Source: Shinella sp. UYSO24
Lineage (GTDB): Bacteria; Pseudomonadota; Alphaproteobacteria; Rhizobiales; Rhizobiaceae
Reading direction: 5' to 3'
Assembly (NCBI GenBank): GCA_902167985.1
Contig: CABHNZ010000008.1
Span: forward strand, 1 to 64,000
DNA length: 64,000 nucleotides
Made by a program: the position numbers and the translations under genes. Positions 1 through 9,237 of the stretch are shown in pieces; the stretch's first letter is position 1, and each line of letters starts with the position of its first letter. The notes under the pieces are model-generated. The model was not told the origin of the DNA. It did no database searches and saw nothing but the letters and a program-made list of their open reading frames with translations.

Positions 1-143
1 CTCATTTACAAGAAGGAGGGTGATCCCCTACCCTAAAGCGAAGGCATGGTGCACTTGGGTTAGCTTCTCCAATTGGGTGGGTTCAAGGATGAAGTGCGAC
101 CTGCGAATGATACCAATAGGTTGTCACTCGCAAGGAAGCTGCA

Positions 144-467
144 ATGAAACGCACCTACTCCCATATCGACATGGACGAACGACGCAAGATTGCGCGTTGG
201 AGAATGGCGGGGCTGAGCGTTGATCTGATCGCCGAGAAGCTGGGCAGGCATCGCTCGACGATATTTCGCGAGATCAGACGCAAAACTTTCACCGATGCCG
301 AATTTGCGGACTTGAACGGCTATTATTGCGTCATCGCGCATGACATGGCGTGTGAGCGCCGCGCCAAGTTGAGAAAGCTGGCGCGCTTCTCGAATGTCCG
401 TCAGTCGGTGAGCGATCGGATCAGGCACGGCTGGTCGCCGCAGCAGATCGCCGGCCACATGCTTTAG
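144..467 (+). pseudogene. IS30-family transposase, N-terminal fragment
   Basis: These 107 codons match the start of an IS30-type transposase: a helix-turn-helix region that binds the element's ends (residues about 8-50, with DERRKIARWRMAGL and RHRSTIFREIRR) and the following linker. A full transposase is about 320-380 residues and ends in a DDE integrase-type catalytic domain, which is absent here. The frame ends at TAG 465-467, overlapping the stop codon of the convergent dehydrogenase gene, so the element was cut exactly at its neighbour's 3' end. The 143 bases to its left contain no gene I recognise, and I could not define a terminal inverted repeat. It is an inactive remnant marking a past insertion or rearrangement. 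Confidence 0.85.
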
Positions 468-1162
468 TAGCATTCCTCCACGGTCCAGTTTACCGGCACT
501 TCCGAAATGCTGGCAGAGGCCGGAAGTGACAATACGGTTCGTATGATCGTGGCGATATCCTGCGGCCGGGTCAGTTCTGCCTCCGATGCGCTGGTGAGAC
601 CTTGTGCCATGTCTGTCGCGACATAGCTCGGGCAGATCGCGGTCGAGCGCACGCCACTATCCTTACCGCATTGGCGTAGCGCTTGCGAAAGCGCCGTCAG
701 CGCGAATTTCGACATGCCGTAAAGGCCGGCACCGGCAGAACGGACTCGTTTTCCTGAAAGCGACGACATGACAACGATACGTCCGGGGCGCTTTTCGAGA
801 TGCTCCCAGGCAAGCTGGCTCAGCCGCATCGGCGACTTTACGTTGACCGCGAATATGAGATCGAAATCCTCGTCCGAGGCTTCGAGCACCGTCTTCTTCA
901 TCATAATGCCGGCATTCAGTACCAGCGCATCCACGCCGCCGAACTGCTCGACAGTTCGCGCGACCCAGTCTCGTTCTGACTGGGCGTCGAGCGCGTCGTA
1001 GCGGCAGTTGAGGACCGACGCGCCTGTGAATTTCGAGACAGATGTATCCCGCATGCCAAGACTAACAGCCCAGCCCGCCTCAAGCATCGCCGCCGCGGTG
1101 GCGGCGCCGATGCCACGCGATGCACCGCTGATCATGACGACAGGTTTCGCAATATCCGCCAT
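464..1162 (-). CDS. SDR-family oxidoreductase
   Basis: Classical short-chain dehydrogenase of 232 residues, the usual length. It has the cofactor loop GASRGIG near residue 13, the NAG motif near 84, and the catalytic Ser (VVMSSLSG) and Tyr-x-x-x-Lys (YGMSK) near residues 135-152. It should reduce or oxidise a carbonyl/alcohol with NAD(P)(H); the substrate is not readable. It is the last gene of the amino-acid operon that starts with the binding protein at 9047, 19 bases after the FAD oxidoreductase, so it may handle an aldehyde or keto product of the upstream oxidases. Its 3' end is complete although a broken IS30 gene begins at its stop codon. Confidence 0.85.
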   Translation of the reverse strand: MADIAKPVVMISGASRGIGAATAAAMLEAGWAVSLGMRDTSVSKFTGASVLNCRYDALDAQSERDWVARTVEQFGGVDALVLNAGIMMKKTVLEASDEDFDLIFAVNVKSPMRLSQLAWEHLEKRPGRIVVMSSLSGKRVRSAGAGLYGMSKFALTALSQALRQCGKDSGVRSTAICPSYVATDMAQGLTSASEAELTRPQDIATIIRTVLSLPASASISEVPVNWTVEECY

Positions 1163-1181
1163 TTTCCGGATCCCTAATTGT

Positions 1182-2534
1182 TTATGCAGTTCTAGCGAGG
1201 CTGGGGCGCAGCCGCGAAATATGGAACGGTTTCGGGTCGACGAGCGGGGTTGTGCCCATGACGATATCCGCCATCAGCTGACCAGCTCCGGGACCAATGC
1301 CGAAGCCATGGCCGGAGAAACCCGAGGCGATATGGAAACCCGGCACCGATGCGATTTCACTGATGACCGGCACGGCATCCGGCGTCACATCCATCATGCC
1401 GGCCCACTCGTTTACGATCCTCGCCTTGGCGAAGGCCGGATAGGCGCGTGAAAGTTTTGCAAGCGCCTTTCTGTTGAAGGATTGGGCGGGCACGGGATCG
1501 AGCGTCCGGATCGTCTCGAATGGCGTATGCTGATCGGGCGCCCAGCGCTTCGGCATCGACATTTCCTCGATGAATGACTTGCCGACACGAAGTTTCAGCT
1601 CACGCCAGGTCTGGATGAAGGAAGGCATGTATTCGGCAAACAGGCGAAAACTGTCCGGCACGATATTGGCGATGTTGGCGTTGCGCAGGGCGATCGTGTA
1701 GTCACCATCAAGCCGCTTGCGATAGGCGAAATCGGATGCCGCGACAGGCATGTCCGAGATACCTTCTATACCGGTCACGCGGGCAACCGTCCCCATAACC
1801 TTCAGTTGCGGAAAATCCAGGCCCATATTGCCGGCAAAAAGTCGCGACCATGCACCGCCGGCCAGAACGACGGATGAGCAAGCGATCCGCCCTCGTTCCG
1901 TCCACACGGCGGAGATTTTTCCTGCGCTCTTCTCGACACCGCGCGCTGCACATTGAGTGAGGATGCGTGCCCCTGCCCGTCGCGCAGCCTTGGCCATGGC
2001 TACGGCCGCGATCGTCGGTTCTGCGCGCCCGTCCGATGGCGTATGGAGACCACCGATCAGGCCGCCAGCAGAGCCGGGGAGAAGATTAGTGACCTGCTGA
2101 CCGGTGAGCATCTGCGAGTCCAGGCCATAGGCCCTGCCCTTTTCGTACCAGCCACCCCAGATATCCATGTCACGGGCATTGTAGCAGAGATAGGTGATGC
2201 CCGTGCGGCGCCAGCCCGTCTCGTCACCGATACGCTCGTTCATCTGCGACCAAAGCCGCAGGCTTGCCATGGTGAGAGGCAGCTCCGCAGCGTCGCGCCC
2301 CATCTGGCGCGTCCAGCCCCAGTTGCGCGCCGACTGCTCGCCGGCAATCACTCCCTTTTCCACGAGCGCGACCGAGACGCCGCGTTCGGCGAGCGTCAGC
2401 GCCGTCATGACGCCAATGATGCCACCACCGATAATCACGACATCGGCTTGTGCAGGAAGATCTTTATCACCCTCGAACGGGGCGAGCGGAATAGAGAGAG
2501 ACATGAGAAGGGCTTTCGAAAATGGGATGGGCAT
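1182..2534 (-). CDS. FAD-dependent amino-acid oxidoreductase (DadA/DAO family)
   Basis: Flavoprotein of 450 residues of the D-amino-acid oxidase/glycine oxidase fold. The Rossmann dinucleotide motif GGGIIG is at about residues 36-41, followed by the acidic ribose binder VEKG. A C-terminal FAD-binding end (ASGFSGHGFGIGPGAG) is typical of DadA/SoxB-like proteins. The expected reaction is oxidation of an amine or D-amino/N-alkyl amino acid to an imine. The start at 2534 is chosen because AGGCAGGA precedes it; a second ATG at 2504 lacks a good ribosome site. The next gene upstream is RidA, which hydrolyses imine/enamine products, a sensible partner. The exact substrate is unknown. Confidence 0.8.
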   Translation of the reverse strand: MPIPFSKALLMSLSIPLAPFEGDKDLPAQADVVIIGGGIIGVMTALTLAERGVSVALVEKGVIAGEQSARNWGWTRQMGRDAAELPLTMASLRLWSQMNERIGDETGWRRTGITYLCYNARDMDIWGGWYEKGRAYGLDSQMLTGQQVTNLLPGSAGGLIGGLHTPSDGRAEPTIAAVAMAKAARRAGARILTQCAARGVEKSAGKISAVWTERGRIACSSVVLAGGAWSRLFAGNMGLDFPQLKVMGTVARVTGIEGISDMPVAASDFAYRKRLDGDYTIALRNANIANIVPDSFRLFAEYMPSFIQTWRELKLRVGKSFIEEMSMPKRWAPDQHTPFETIRTLDPVPAQSFNRKALAKLSRAYPAFAKARIVNEWAGMMDVTPDAVPVISEIASVPGFHIASGFSGHGFGIGPGAGQLMADIVMGTTPLVDPKPFHISRLRPSLARTA

Positions 2535-2579
2535 CAGGTCCTGCCTTGAAAGACGGCATTGCCTGATGCCATGATCGGC

Positions 2580-3041
2580 TTAGAGATCGATCGTGATATA
2601 TTTGGCTGCGGTCTGGCCGACGCCACGATAGGCCGTGACCTCGATCTCGACGCGGTAGTCACCAGCCAATGGCGTCGCCGTGATGGTCGACGCAGGATCG
2701 ATGCCGCGGAATTTTTCACCGAGAACGGCAAGGACCACTTCCTTGTCCTCGGCACGCGGAATAGCGACGCGCGAACGCACGACATCTGCAAGCGTGGCTC
2801 CGACCGCAGCAAGAGCGCCTTCGATATTCTTGAAGCATTGCAGTGTCTGTTCGCGCATGTCGGACGACAGGATACGGCTCTTGTAGTCGATGCCGGCGGT
2901 GTTGGAGACGAAGATCACATCGCCCACCATGGTGACACGCGAATAGCTTGCTTTCTCTTCATAAGGACTGCCGGACTTGATTTTGATAACTTCGAGGTCT
3001 CTCATGCTGTTTGCCTGTTCTCTGTGTGGATGGTGGTTCAT
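2580..3041 (-). CDS. RidA-family imine/enamine deaminase
   Basis: A 153-residue RidA (YjgF/YER057c/UK114) protein. These small trimeric enzymes hydrolyse reactive imines and enamines to keto compounds and ammonia. Visible hallmarks are VGDVIFVSNTAG, the QTLQCFKNIEGAL helix and a C-terminal VEIEVTAYRG strand carrying the usual glutamate. The ATG at 3041 is taken as the start because AAGGAG lies seven bases before it; an inner ATG at 3005 would remove 12 residues. It sits between a lyase and an FAD oxidase gene, both of which could yield imines, so it probably clears their intermediates. Its length is slightly above the usual 125-135 residues because of the N-terminal extension. Confidence 0.85.
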   Translation of the reverse strand: MNHHPHREQANSMRDLEVIKIKSGSPYEEKASYSRVTMVGDVIFVSNTAGIDYKSRILSSDMREQTLQCFKNIEGALAAVGATLADVVRSRVAIPRAEDKEVVLAVLGEKFRGIDPASTITATPLAGDYRVEIEVTAYRGVGQTAAKYITIDL

Positions 3042-3052
3042 CTGCACACTCC

Positions 3053-4501
3053 TTACCGGAGCCTGCGATCTCTGAAACTTGAAAGCAGGCGTTCTGTCCG
3101 CCCGGCATCGGTAAAGGCGGAGACGTCTGCGAACAGAAACTCCGCATCCTCCCGGCTCATCAGACCGCAATCGATCGCCGCAGCGCCAATCGACAGCTCC
3201 TGTCCGGCCGCATGTTTGGCAACTGCGGATGCCGAGGGGTAGCCGTAGATGGAAGCCAGCGCTGTCGAAAGCGCCAATGAGCCCGACGCATCGCCGAGGC
3301 CGACATCGCCATTGACCTCGATGCCGGCAATACACTTGCTGACAAAAAGCGGAATTGCCCTGCGCATCAGGCGAACGGATTCACTGACGGCTTCGAGAAT
3401 GATGGATTCCCAGACATTGAGGTCCAGCTCCCCTTCGGCCGCACGCGTGATGGTCGCATCGTTGCCGATCACGCGGAATGCCACCTGCATCATCATCTCT
3501 GGCATGACCGGATTGATCTTGCCCGGCATGATCGACGAACCGGGTTGCACAGCCGGTAGAGTGATCTCGCCAAGCCCTGCTCTCGGGCCGGAAGACATCA
3601 AGCGCAAGTCGGCTGACAGTTTCGAAAGCGTCACGGCCACAGCCTTCAGCGTGGCAGACACCTTCAGCCAATGATCTGCATTCTGCAGTGCATCAAAAAG
3701 GTTCTCCTCAACCTCGAACATCTTGCCCGACAGCGTGGAAAGCTCCTCGAAGACGAACTGCCGATACTGCGCTGACGCACCAAACGATGTCCCGATCGCG
3801 GTCGCACCGAGCGGCAGACCAAGGCACGCAGTCTCCAGACCTTCGACATCAGCGATCTGACGCTCGAATGCCGCGCGATAGCCGGAGAACTGCTGGCCGA
3901 AAGTAACCGGCAAGGCGTCCTGCAGGCAGGTGCGGCCAAGCTTGACCATTTCGGCCAGCGCCACTTCCTTTTCGCGCAAGCCATCAACCAGCAGCGCCAG
4001 ACTTTCCTTCAGTCCGGCCAGTTCACCGCCAACGGCAATCTTCATCGCCGAAGGAATGACATCGTTGGTCGATTGCCCCATGTTGACATGAGTATTGGGA
4101 TGGACCGGATCGGGTCCCTTGCGTCCGGACAGGACTTCGCTGGCGCGGTTCGCCAGGACCTCGTTGACATTCATGTTGGCGGCCGTGCCTCCGCCGCCGT
4201 GATAAATATCGACTGGATAGTCCTCACGGCTTATCCCGGCAAGTTGCTCGGCTGCCGCCGTCTCTATCGCGTTAGCAATCACGATATCGAGTTCGCCGGA
4301 TCGCCGATTAGCTCGTGCCGCGGCCTGTTTTATGAGGATGATGGCCCGAACAAAACCCTCGATATCCGCTATGCTGCGGCCGGATATCGAGAAGTTTTCG
4401 ACCGCCCTGGCCGTCTGGATGCCATACGCGGTTTCATGGGGAAGCAATCGTGTGCCAAGAGCATCTTCCTCCAGCCGGAAGCCATCATTCCGCTTTTCCA
4501 C
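3053..4501 (-). CDS. aspartase/fumarase-superfamily lyase
   Basis: Protein of 482 residues with the superfamily signature GSSIMPGKINP (about residue 330) that supplies the catalytic serine loop, the HVNMGQSTND motif near 145 and the NMNVNEVLANRA segment near 110. Members eliminate ammonia, an amine or water from succinyl compounds and release fumarate. Overall spacing is like aspartate ammonia-lyase (about 470 residues). The usual GTSTNMN motif reads GGTAANMN, so the substrate may be an N-substituted aspartate rather than free aspartate; that is inference. It lies 12 bases from RidA and 2 bases from an FAD oxidase gene in one operon, consistent with stepwise removal of nitrogen from an imported amino acid. 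Confidence 0.82.
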   Translation of the reverse strand: MEKRNDGFRLEEDALGTRLLPHETAYGIQTARAVENFSISGRSIADIEGFVRAIILIKQAAARANRRSGELDIVIANAIETAAAEQLAGISREDYPVDIYHGGGGTAANMNVNEVLANRASEVLSGRKGPDPVHPNTHVNMGQSTNDVIPSAMKIAVGGELAGLKESLALLVDGLREKEVALAEMVKLGRTCLQDALPVTFGQQFSGYRAAFERQIADVEGLETACLGLPLGATAIGTSFGASAQYRQFVFEELSTLSGKMFEVEENLFDALQNADHWLKVSATLKAVAVTLSKLSADLRLMSSGPRAGLGEITLPAVQPGSSIMPGKINPVMPEMMMQVAFRVIGNDATITRAAEGELDLNVWESIILEAVSESVRLMRRAIPLFVSKCIAGIEVNGDVGLGDASGSLALSTALASIYGYPSASAVAKHAAGQELSIGAAAIDCGLMSREDAEFLFADVSAFTDAGRTERLLSSFRDRRLR

Positions 4502-4503
4502 GG

Positions 4504-5820
4504 TCAGCGTCCCGGCCGATCCAGGAAGTCGCGCAGGCGATACCAGCCGGTGAACGCCGGAAGGAACCAGGGTTTTCCGGAATAGAAGGGCACCGGCGTG
4601 AATTGTTCACGATCAAAGGCGGAGGGCATATTCTGTTCGCCGAGGATCTTCCTGGCCGTCTGGTAACCGAGATAGGTCATCAGCGCGACACCGTTGCCAT
4701 TGCATCCGACCGCAAAATTGGCACCGTCACGCTCACCGATATGCGCAAGCTTGTCGACGGTCATGGCAACACTGCCCACCCAGGAATGGGTGATCTTGAC
4801 GCCAGCCAGTTGCGGCCAGATCGCCAGCATACGGGCATAGATACGCTTTGCCGCCTGCCGTTCCGACATTTCGAAGACGCCCGGTCGCGAACCGAACAGC
4901 AGACGCGTACCATCGGGAGACACTCGGCTGTAGATCAGGTCACGCCGGGTATCGGAGACCATGCGCGACTGCGGAATAAGATCGGCGAGGAGATCTGCCG
5001 GCAAGGGTTCGGTTGCGATCTGATAACTTTTCACCGGCACCAGACGGCGCGCCAGTTCCGGCGTCGCATCGGCCTCCGTATAGCCATTGGTCGCAACGAT
5101 CACATTCGTGGCCCGGATGGTTCCACGCGCCGTCGGCACGATCTTTTCCCGGTTCGGTCCGTCCTTGACGATCCCGGCACGGGCATGTGAACGCAACATC
5201 ACGCCGGCGGCTTTGGCGCGCTCGCGCAGCGCCCTGTGATACATGCCCGGATGCAGCCCGCCATATTCATCAATGACCATGCCGCCGTGATAATAATCCG
5301 ATCCGATGACCTCGCGCTGGTCATCACGGTTGAAGTAATGCACATGCACGCCCGTCTTTTCCGAAAGCAGGGCACCGTGACGCTTCAGTGTTTCGAAATC
5401 CTTGGCTGTGTTGGCGCCGAAAAAACGGCCCTTGAGTTCGAGCCCAGCGTCGAGCTTTTCCGTCTCGACCAGCGTCTTCATATATTCGAAGCTCTCGTTG
5501 CTTTCGCCGATCAGCCGCGAAACCAGGGCCGGGTCGATCCCCTTGATGGCACCGCCGACAACCAGCTTCTGTCCGCTCGACACCATGCCGCCCGATCGTG
5601 TCGAGCAGCCGGACCCGATCCGGTCACTGTCTAGCACAACAACGGAGCGGCCGGCGCGCGCCAGGTGTGTCGCGGCATTCATCCCCGCATAACCGGATCC
5701 GACCACGACGACATCCACCTTTTCGGGCAGTGGATCGAGATTGGTTTCCGGCTCGGCCGCTTCCCACCAATAGGGCGCTTCCTTGAAATCCTTGGAATAA
5801 ATATCGTCAAAACGGGGCAT
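4504..5820 (-). CDS. FAD-dependent oxidoreductase (PuuB-like amine oxidase)
   Basis: 438-residue DAO-superfamily flavoprotein. The N-terminus has the YWWEAA segment seen in gamma-glutamylputrescine oxidoreductase-like proteins, then the FAD motif GSGYAG at about residues 42-47. SGCSTRSGGMVSSGQ follows, and a C-terminal GCNGNGVALMTYLG flavin-contact segment. It should oxidise a primary or secondary amine with oxygen or a quinone as acceptor. It is the second such flavoenzyme in the operon, and its stop is two bases from the lyase start. Expression probably starts upstream of the ABC binding protein at 9047. Putrescine derivatives, sarcosine-like compounds or other N-alkyl amino acids are all possible substrates. 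Confidence 0.8.
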   Translation of the reverse strand: MPRFDDIYSKDFKEAPYWWEAAEPETNLDPLPEKVDVVVVGSGYAGMNAATHLARAGRSVVVLDSDRIGSGCSTRSGGMVSSGQKLVVGGAIKGIDPALVSRLIGESNESFEYMKTLVETEKLDAGLELKGRFFGANTAKDFETLKRHGALLSEKTGVHVHYFNRDDQREVIGSDYYHGGMVIDEYGGLHPGMYHRALRERAKAAGVMLRSHARAGIVKDGPNREKIVPTARGTIRATNVIVATNGYTEADATPELARRLVPVKSYQIATEPLPADLLADLIPQSRMVSDTRRDLIYSRVSPDGTRLLFGSRPGVFEMSERQAAKRIYARMLAIWPQLAGVKITHSWVGSVAMTVDKLAHIGERDGANFAVGCNGNGVALMTYLGYQTARKILGEQNMPSAFDREQFTPVPFYSGKPWFLPAFTGWYRLRDFLDRPGR

Positions 5821-5935
5821 GGCAAATCGAGCGACGGTGCTCGCCTTTCATGGAACGCGATAGGCTACGGGACCCGAAAAGGTCGGATCCGCGCGCCAGC
5901 AGGTCGATGCGGGCAGGCATTTGCCGCCCGCGATC

Positions 5936-6685
5936 CTATTCAAAGAACCTGGCCCAGGAATTCGCGCAGTCGCGCGTCTTTGGATCATCGAAGAATTCAG
6001 CCGGAGGGGCGCTTTCAACGATCCGGCCATGGTCGGTGAAGCACACGCGATGAGACACTTCCCTGGCAAACTTCATCTCGTGGGTGACGAGTACGCAGGT
6101 CAGCCCCTCCTCGACCAGTTCACGAATGGTGAAGAGAACTTCCTTCACCGTTTCGGGATCAAGTGCGGCAGTGACTTCATCAAAGAGAATGATGTCGGGC
6201 TGCATCGCCAGCGCTCTGGCAATCGCGACACGTTGCTGCTGTCCGCCAGACAATTGTCCCGGATGGCTGTCAGCCTTCTCGGAAAGGCGTACCTTCTTCA
6301 GAAGCTTGCGTGCGCGATCCTCGACGTCTCGCTTGTCATGACCCAGCACCTGGACCGGCGCCATCATGATATTCTCGAGGGCCGTGCGATGCGGGAAAAG
6401 ATTATACTGCTGAAACACCATCGCGACCTGATGGCGCAATGGGCGCATCGCCTTTTCGGTCTTTAGTTTGTGGACGCGATGCGTGCCGACGCGGATCGAA
6501 CCGCTGTCGATCGGCATAAGCCCATTGACGCAGCGCAGGATGGTGGATTTCCCGGATCCCGAAGGACCGATGATGCAGACGGCCTCGCCCTTACCCACAG
6601 TCAGGGAAATGCCCTTGAGCACTTCGAATGTACCGAAGGATTTGCGGATATCGTCGATTTCGATGAGGGCATCGGAACGGTTCAT
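5936..6685 (-). CDS. polar amino-acid ABC transporter ATP-binding protein
   Basis: 249-residue ATPase of the GlnQ/HisP group. It has Walker A GPSGSGKS near residue 40, Q-loop FQQYNLF, signature LSGGQQQR and Walker B ILFDEV. The start at 6685 is used because its ATG overlaps the permease stop as ATGA, showing translational coupling. Together with the permeases at 6682-7494 and 7497-8211 and the binding protein at 8230-9047 it forms an importer for a polar amino acid or small amine. Walker B ends DEVTAALDPET where DEPTSALDPE is usual, which is tolerated in this family. 115 bases separate it from the downstream FAD oxidase. Confidence 0.9.
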   Translation of the reverse strand: MNRSDALIEIDDIRKSFGTFEVLKGISLTVGKGEAVCIIGPSGSGKSTILRCVNGLMPIDSGSIRVGTHRVHKLKTEKAMRPLRHQVAMVFQQYNLFPHRTALENIMMAPVQVLGHDKRDVEDRARKLLKKVRLSEKADSHPGQLSGGQQQRVAIARALAMQPDIILFDEVTAALDPETVKEVLFTIRELVEEGLTCVLVTHEMKFAREVSHRVCFTDHGRIVESAPPAEFFDDPKTRDCANSWARFFE

Positions 6686-7494
6686 AGATTGTCTCCTTTG
6701 ACGGCACGCTCCAGACGCCGCGCGAAAACCGCGATGGGATAGCAGTAGGCGAAGAAGAGGAAGAGGATGGTGATGTAGAAATAGACGATGGCACGTTCGC
6801 TCTCCATTGCGAGCGACGTATTGAGGATCGTCAGAACGTCCTGGATACCGGTCACGGTGGCGAGCGCGGTTGCGATCATCAGCAGCGCGTAGAGGTTCAT
6901 CCAGCCGGGTATCATGCGGCGGAATGCCTGGGGCAGGATGACGTAGCGATAGATTTGTGCCGTCGTATAGCCCAGGGAGCGTGATGCCTCCCATTGGCCA
7001 CTATGGATCGACTGGACCGCGCCACGGATGACTTCTGAGAAGTTTGCACCGGTCGGTAATGCAAGACCGATCACGGCCTTCACGAAAGGTGGAAAGGGAA
7101 CGCTCACGCCGAAGACATGGACCTCGAACGGGATGATGTAGAGCATCGCAAACAGGAGCACGAGCCAAGGCGAATTTCGCAGGAAGTTCATCAGTGCAAG
7201 GCACGGGATCCTGATCAACGCCGATCTGGAAAGGGTCGCCAGACCAAGCACGGTACCCAATGCTGTCGCGACTGCCATGGATGCTATGGAGAGCATGATA
7301 TTCAGCGCGAAACCGCCGGTGATCGGCCAACCCGAGCCTGCGCCGGTCAGAATAAGGGGCAGCCGGATCGCGACACGCTGCCACTGCTGCGAGCCGCCGG
7401 CTATGGCATCCGCCACGACGCACGCGATGACGACGAGCGCAATGACCAGCAGGACGCAGCGCTTCTTGTTTTCATAGGTGAGTGATGAGACCAT
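6682..7494 (-). CDS. amino-acid ABC transporter permease
   Basis: Inner-membrane permease of the HisMQ/GlnP family, 270 residues, with several hydrophobic spans and the cytoplasmic EAA-like loop containing EASRSLGYTTAQIYRYVILPQAFRRM that contacts the ATPase. The start at 7494 lies two bases after the stop of the preceding permease and has a GGGACG ribosome site; an in-frame upstream ATG at 7533 would overlap that gene and add 13 residues without similarity. It pairs with the permease at 7497-8211 to form the heterodimeric channel, as in histidine/glutamate importers. Confidence 0.88.
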   Translation of the reverse strand: MVSSLTYENKKRCVLLVIALVVIACVVADAIAGGSQQWQRVAIRLPLILTGAGSGWPITGGFALNIMLSIASMAVATALGTVLGLATLSRSALIRIPCLALMNFLRNSPWLVLLFAMLYIIPFEVHVFGVSVPFPPFVKAVIGLALPTGANFSEVIRGAVQSIHSGQWEASRSLGYTTAQIYRYVILPQAFRRMIPGWMNLYALLMIATALATVTGIQDVLTILNTSLAMESERAIVYFYITILFLFFAYCYPIAVFARRLERAVKGDNL

Positions 7495-7496
7495 GA

Positions 7497-8211
7497 TCAG
7501 CGTCCCGTTCCATAGCCGGGGAAAGCCATCCAACGCTCCAGCCGCGCCATTGCAAACGTGATTACCGAAACCAGTGCCACATAGATGGCAAGGATCAGCA
7601 ACATCACTTCGAGTGTGCGCAGATTGTCGTTATAGATCTGTCCCGCATAGTACATCAGTTCCGGCACGGTGATGACCGATGCCTGAGATGTCGTCTTGAA
7701 AAGATTGGTCAGGATGTTGGTCAGCGCCGGAAGGCAAATGCGTGTTGCGATCGGCGCTTCGACGCGCCAAAATCTCGACCAGCGGCTATAGCCCAGCGAC
7801 CGCGCTGCCTCGATGATGGCGCGTGGCATCGTTTCGATACCGGAGCGGAAAGCTTCGATGGCAAGCGCACCGCCGAACAGGCTGAGCGAGATGGCCGCAC
7901 AGGCGAATGCACTCAGCAACGGCACCGAAAGGCCTGTCGCCGGATCGGTGACTTTCAGCCCCAGGGTCGACAAGGTGAAATAGGCAAACAGCATCTGCAG
8001 GAGCGGCGGCGTGTTGCGGAAGAACTCGACGAAAGTTCCACGATCGCTTCGAGCCAGAAAATCCGCAGCGTGAGCGCGAGCGCTCCGAGCATGCCGATGA
8101 CAACTGCGGCACATGACGAGATGGCCGCAAGTTTGATTGTGTTGGTGACACCTACCAGCAGCCAGTGCTGGTAGGTCGCATCACCAAGCCAGGAAAATCA
8201 AGACCGAGCAA
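7497..8211 (-). CDS. amino-acid ABC transporter permease (frame broken twice)
   Basis: Second HisMQ-type permease. From 8114 downwards it reads VEFFRNTPPLLQM and EAARSLGYSRWSRF, the conserved family segments. The N-terminal part lies in another frame (TYQHWLLVGVTNTIKLAA, then LGALALTLRIFW) and joins the rest only if one base is changed near 8040. A further base change in a run of Ts near 8199 would connect it to a TTG start at 8211 reading LGLDFSWLGDATYQHW. Both breaks look like homopolymer indels rather than decay, since both sides are well conserved. It follows the binding-protein stop at 8230 and precedes the second permease by two bases. Confidence 0.75.
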
Positions 8212-8229
8212 GGTATATCTCGATCTGGT

Positions 8230-9047
8230 TTACTTGGCGGCCGCGGCGGCTTGGCACGCTGCGCGATATAGTCGGAAGCCGGCATGCCGAATGTCTTTTC
8301 CCATTCGATCAGCTTGCCCTCGCCTTCTGCCTTGTGGATTGCCTTGTCGACAGCTTCGCGGAAGGCCGTCTCGCCCTTGCGAAGACCACCAGCCATGGGG
8401 GCGAACTCGTAAGGAGCGACCGCAATCTTGTAGCTGGACCAATCCGGCTCGCGCAGCTTCATCCGCAGCGTCATATCGTCGAAGACCATGCCGATGCAGC
8501 GGTTATCCTTGAGCGCGCGATAGGCCTCCGGCTGGCTCTTGAAGTTGACCAGCTGAATACCGAATTCCTCGGTCATCTTCTTGTTGAAGTAGGAGCCCTG
8601 AATGCCGCAGACTTGGCGACCTTTCAGTTCTTCCCACTTGCTGATCGTCGAAGCGCCTGCCATCAGGACCGACGGGCCCCCTGCGGATACGTACTGCGTG
8701 GTGAAATCGATGACCTTTTCACGTTCCGGCGTAATCCCGAGCGTCGCAAAGATCACGTCGATACGGCCGGCGGTGAGGAATTCGATACGGTTGGCTGCAA
8801 CGACGGGAACCAGTTCGATCTTGTCCTCCGAGCCCAGAATCTCCTTCGCGACATACTTCGCGAGTTCGATTTCGAAGCCGACAGTCTCACCCTTGTCGTT
8901 GAGATAGCCGTAGGGCGCATAGTCGTTCTTCACGCCGACGATGAGCTTGCCGCGGGCTTTGACGTCCGCGAGCGTGTCGGCCATGGCCGTGCTGGCGGAA
9001 AGTGCGCCGACGAGGGCGAGCGCAGATATAAGGACATTCCTGAACAT
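8230..9047 (-). CDS. amino-acid ABC transporter substrate-binding protein
   Basis: Periplasmic binding protein of the family-3 (polar amino acid) type, about 271 residues. A signal peptide (MFRNVLISALALVGALSAS, cut after AMA) is followed by KLIVGVKNDYAPYGYL, GFEIELAKYVA and DVIFATLGITPEREKVIDF. The ATG at 9047 follows GGGGAA. The last residues need a one-base correction near 8252: the expected end is an alanine-rich tail closed by TAA at 8230, whereas the uncorrected frame runs into the next gene. It is the first gene of the operon and faces the IclR regulator, so its ligand is probably also the operon inducer or the parent of the inducer. Confidence 0.87.
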
Positions 9048-9237
9048 GCTTATTCCCCAAATTCTCTCGCAGGTCCTTGACCTGCCGTGACGACTTGCCC
9101 CGGCCGTCATGCAGCCGCGACAATTAGACCGCTCATTTTTTGATCATTTCCCGGAGCGGCGTAATATTCATCGTTGAACACAGAAAATTCTCATTATACA
9201 AGATAACCATCGTTAATTTTTCATAATGTGGTAATTT
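9048..9237 (+). promoter_or_regulatory. divergent promoter region with CAGGTC-CTT-GACCTG dyad
   Basis: The 190 bases between the amino-acid operon (minus) and the IclR gene (plus) must hold both promoters. A perfect 6-bp inverted repeat with a 3-base spacer, CAGGTC-CTT-GACCTG, lies at 9070-9084, close to the binding-protein start, and an AT-rich stretch occupies about 9175-9237. The dyad is a candidate operator for the neighbouring IclR protein; that link is inference from position only. Confidence 0.5.
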
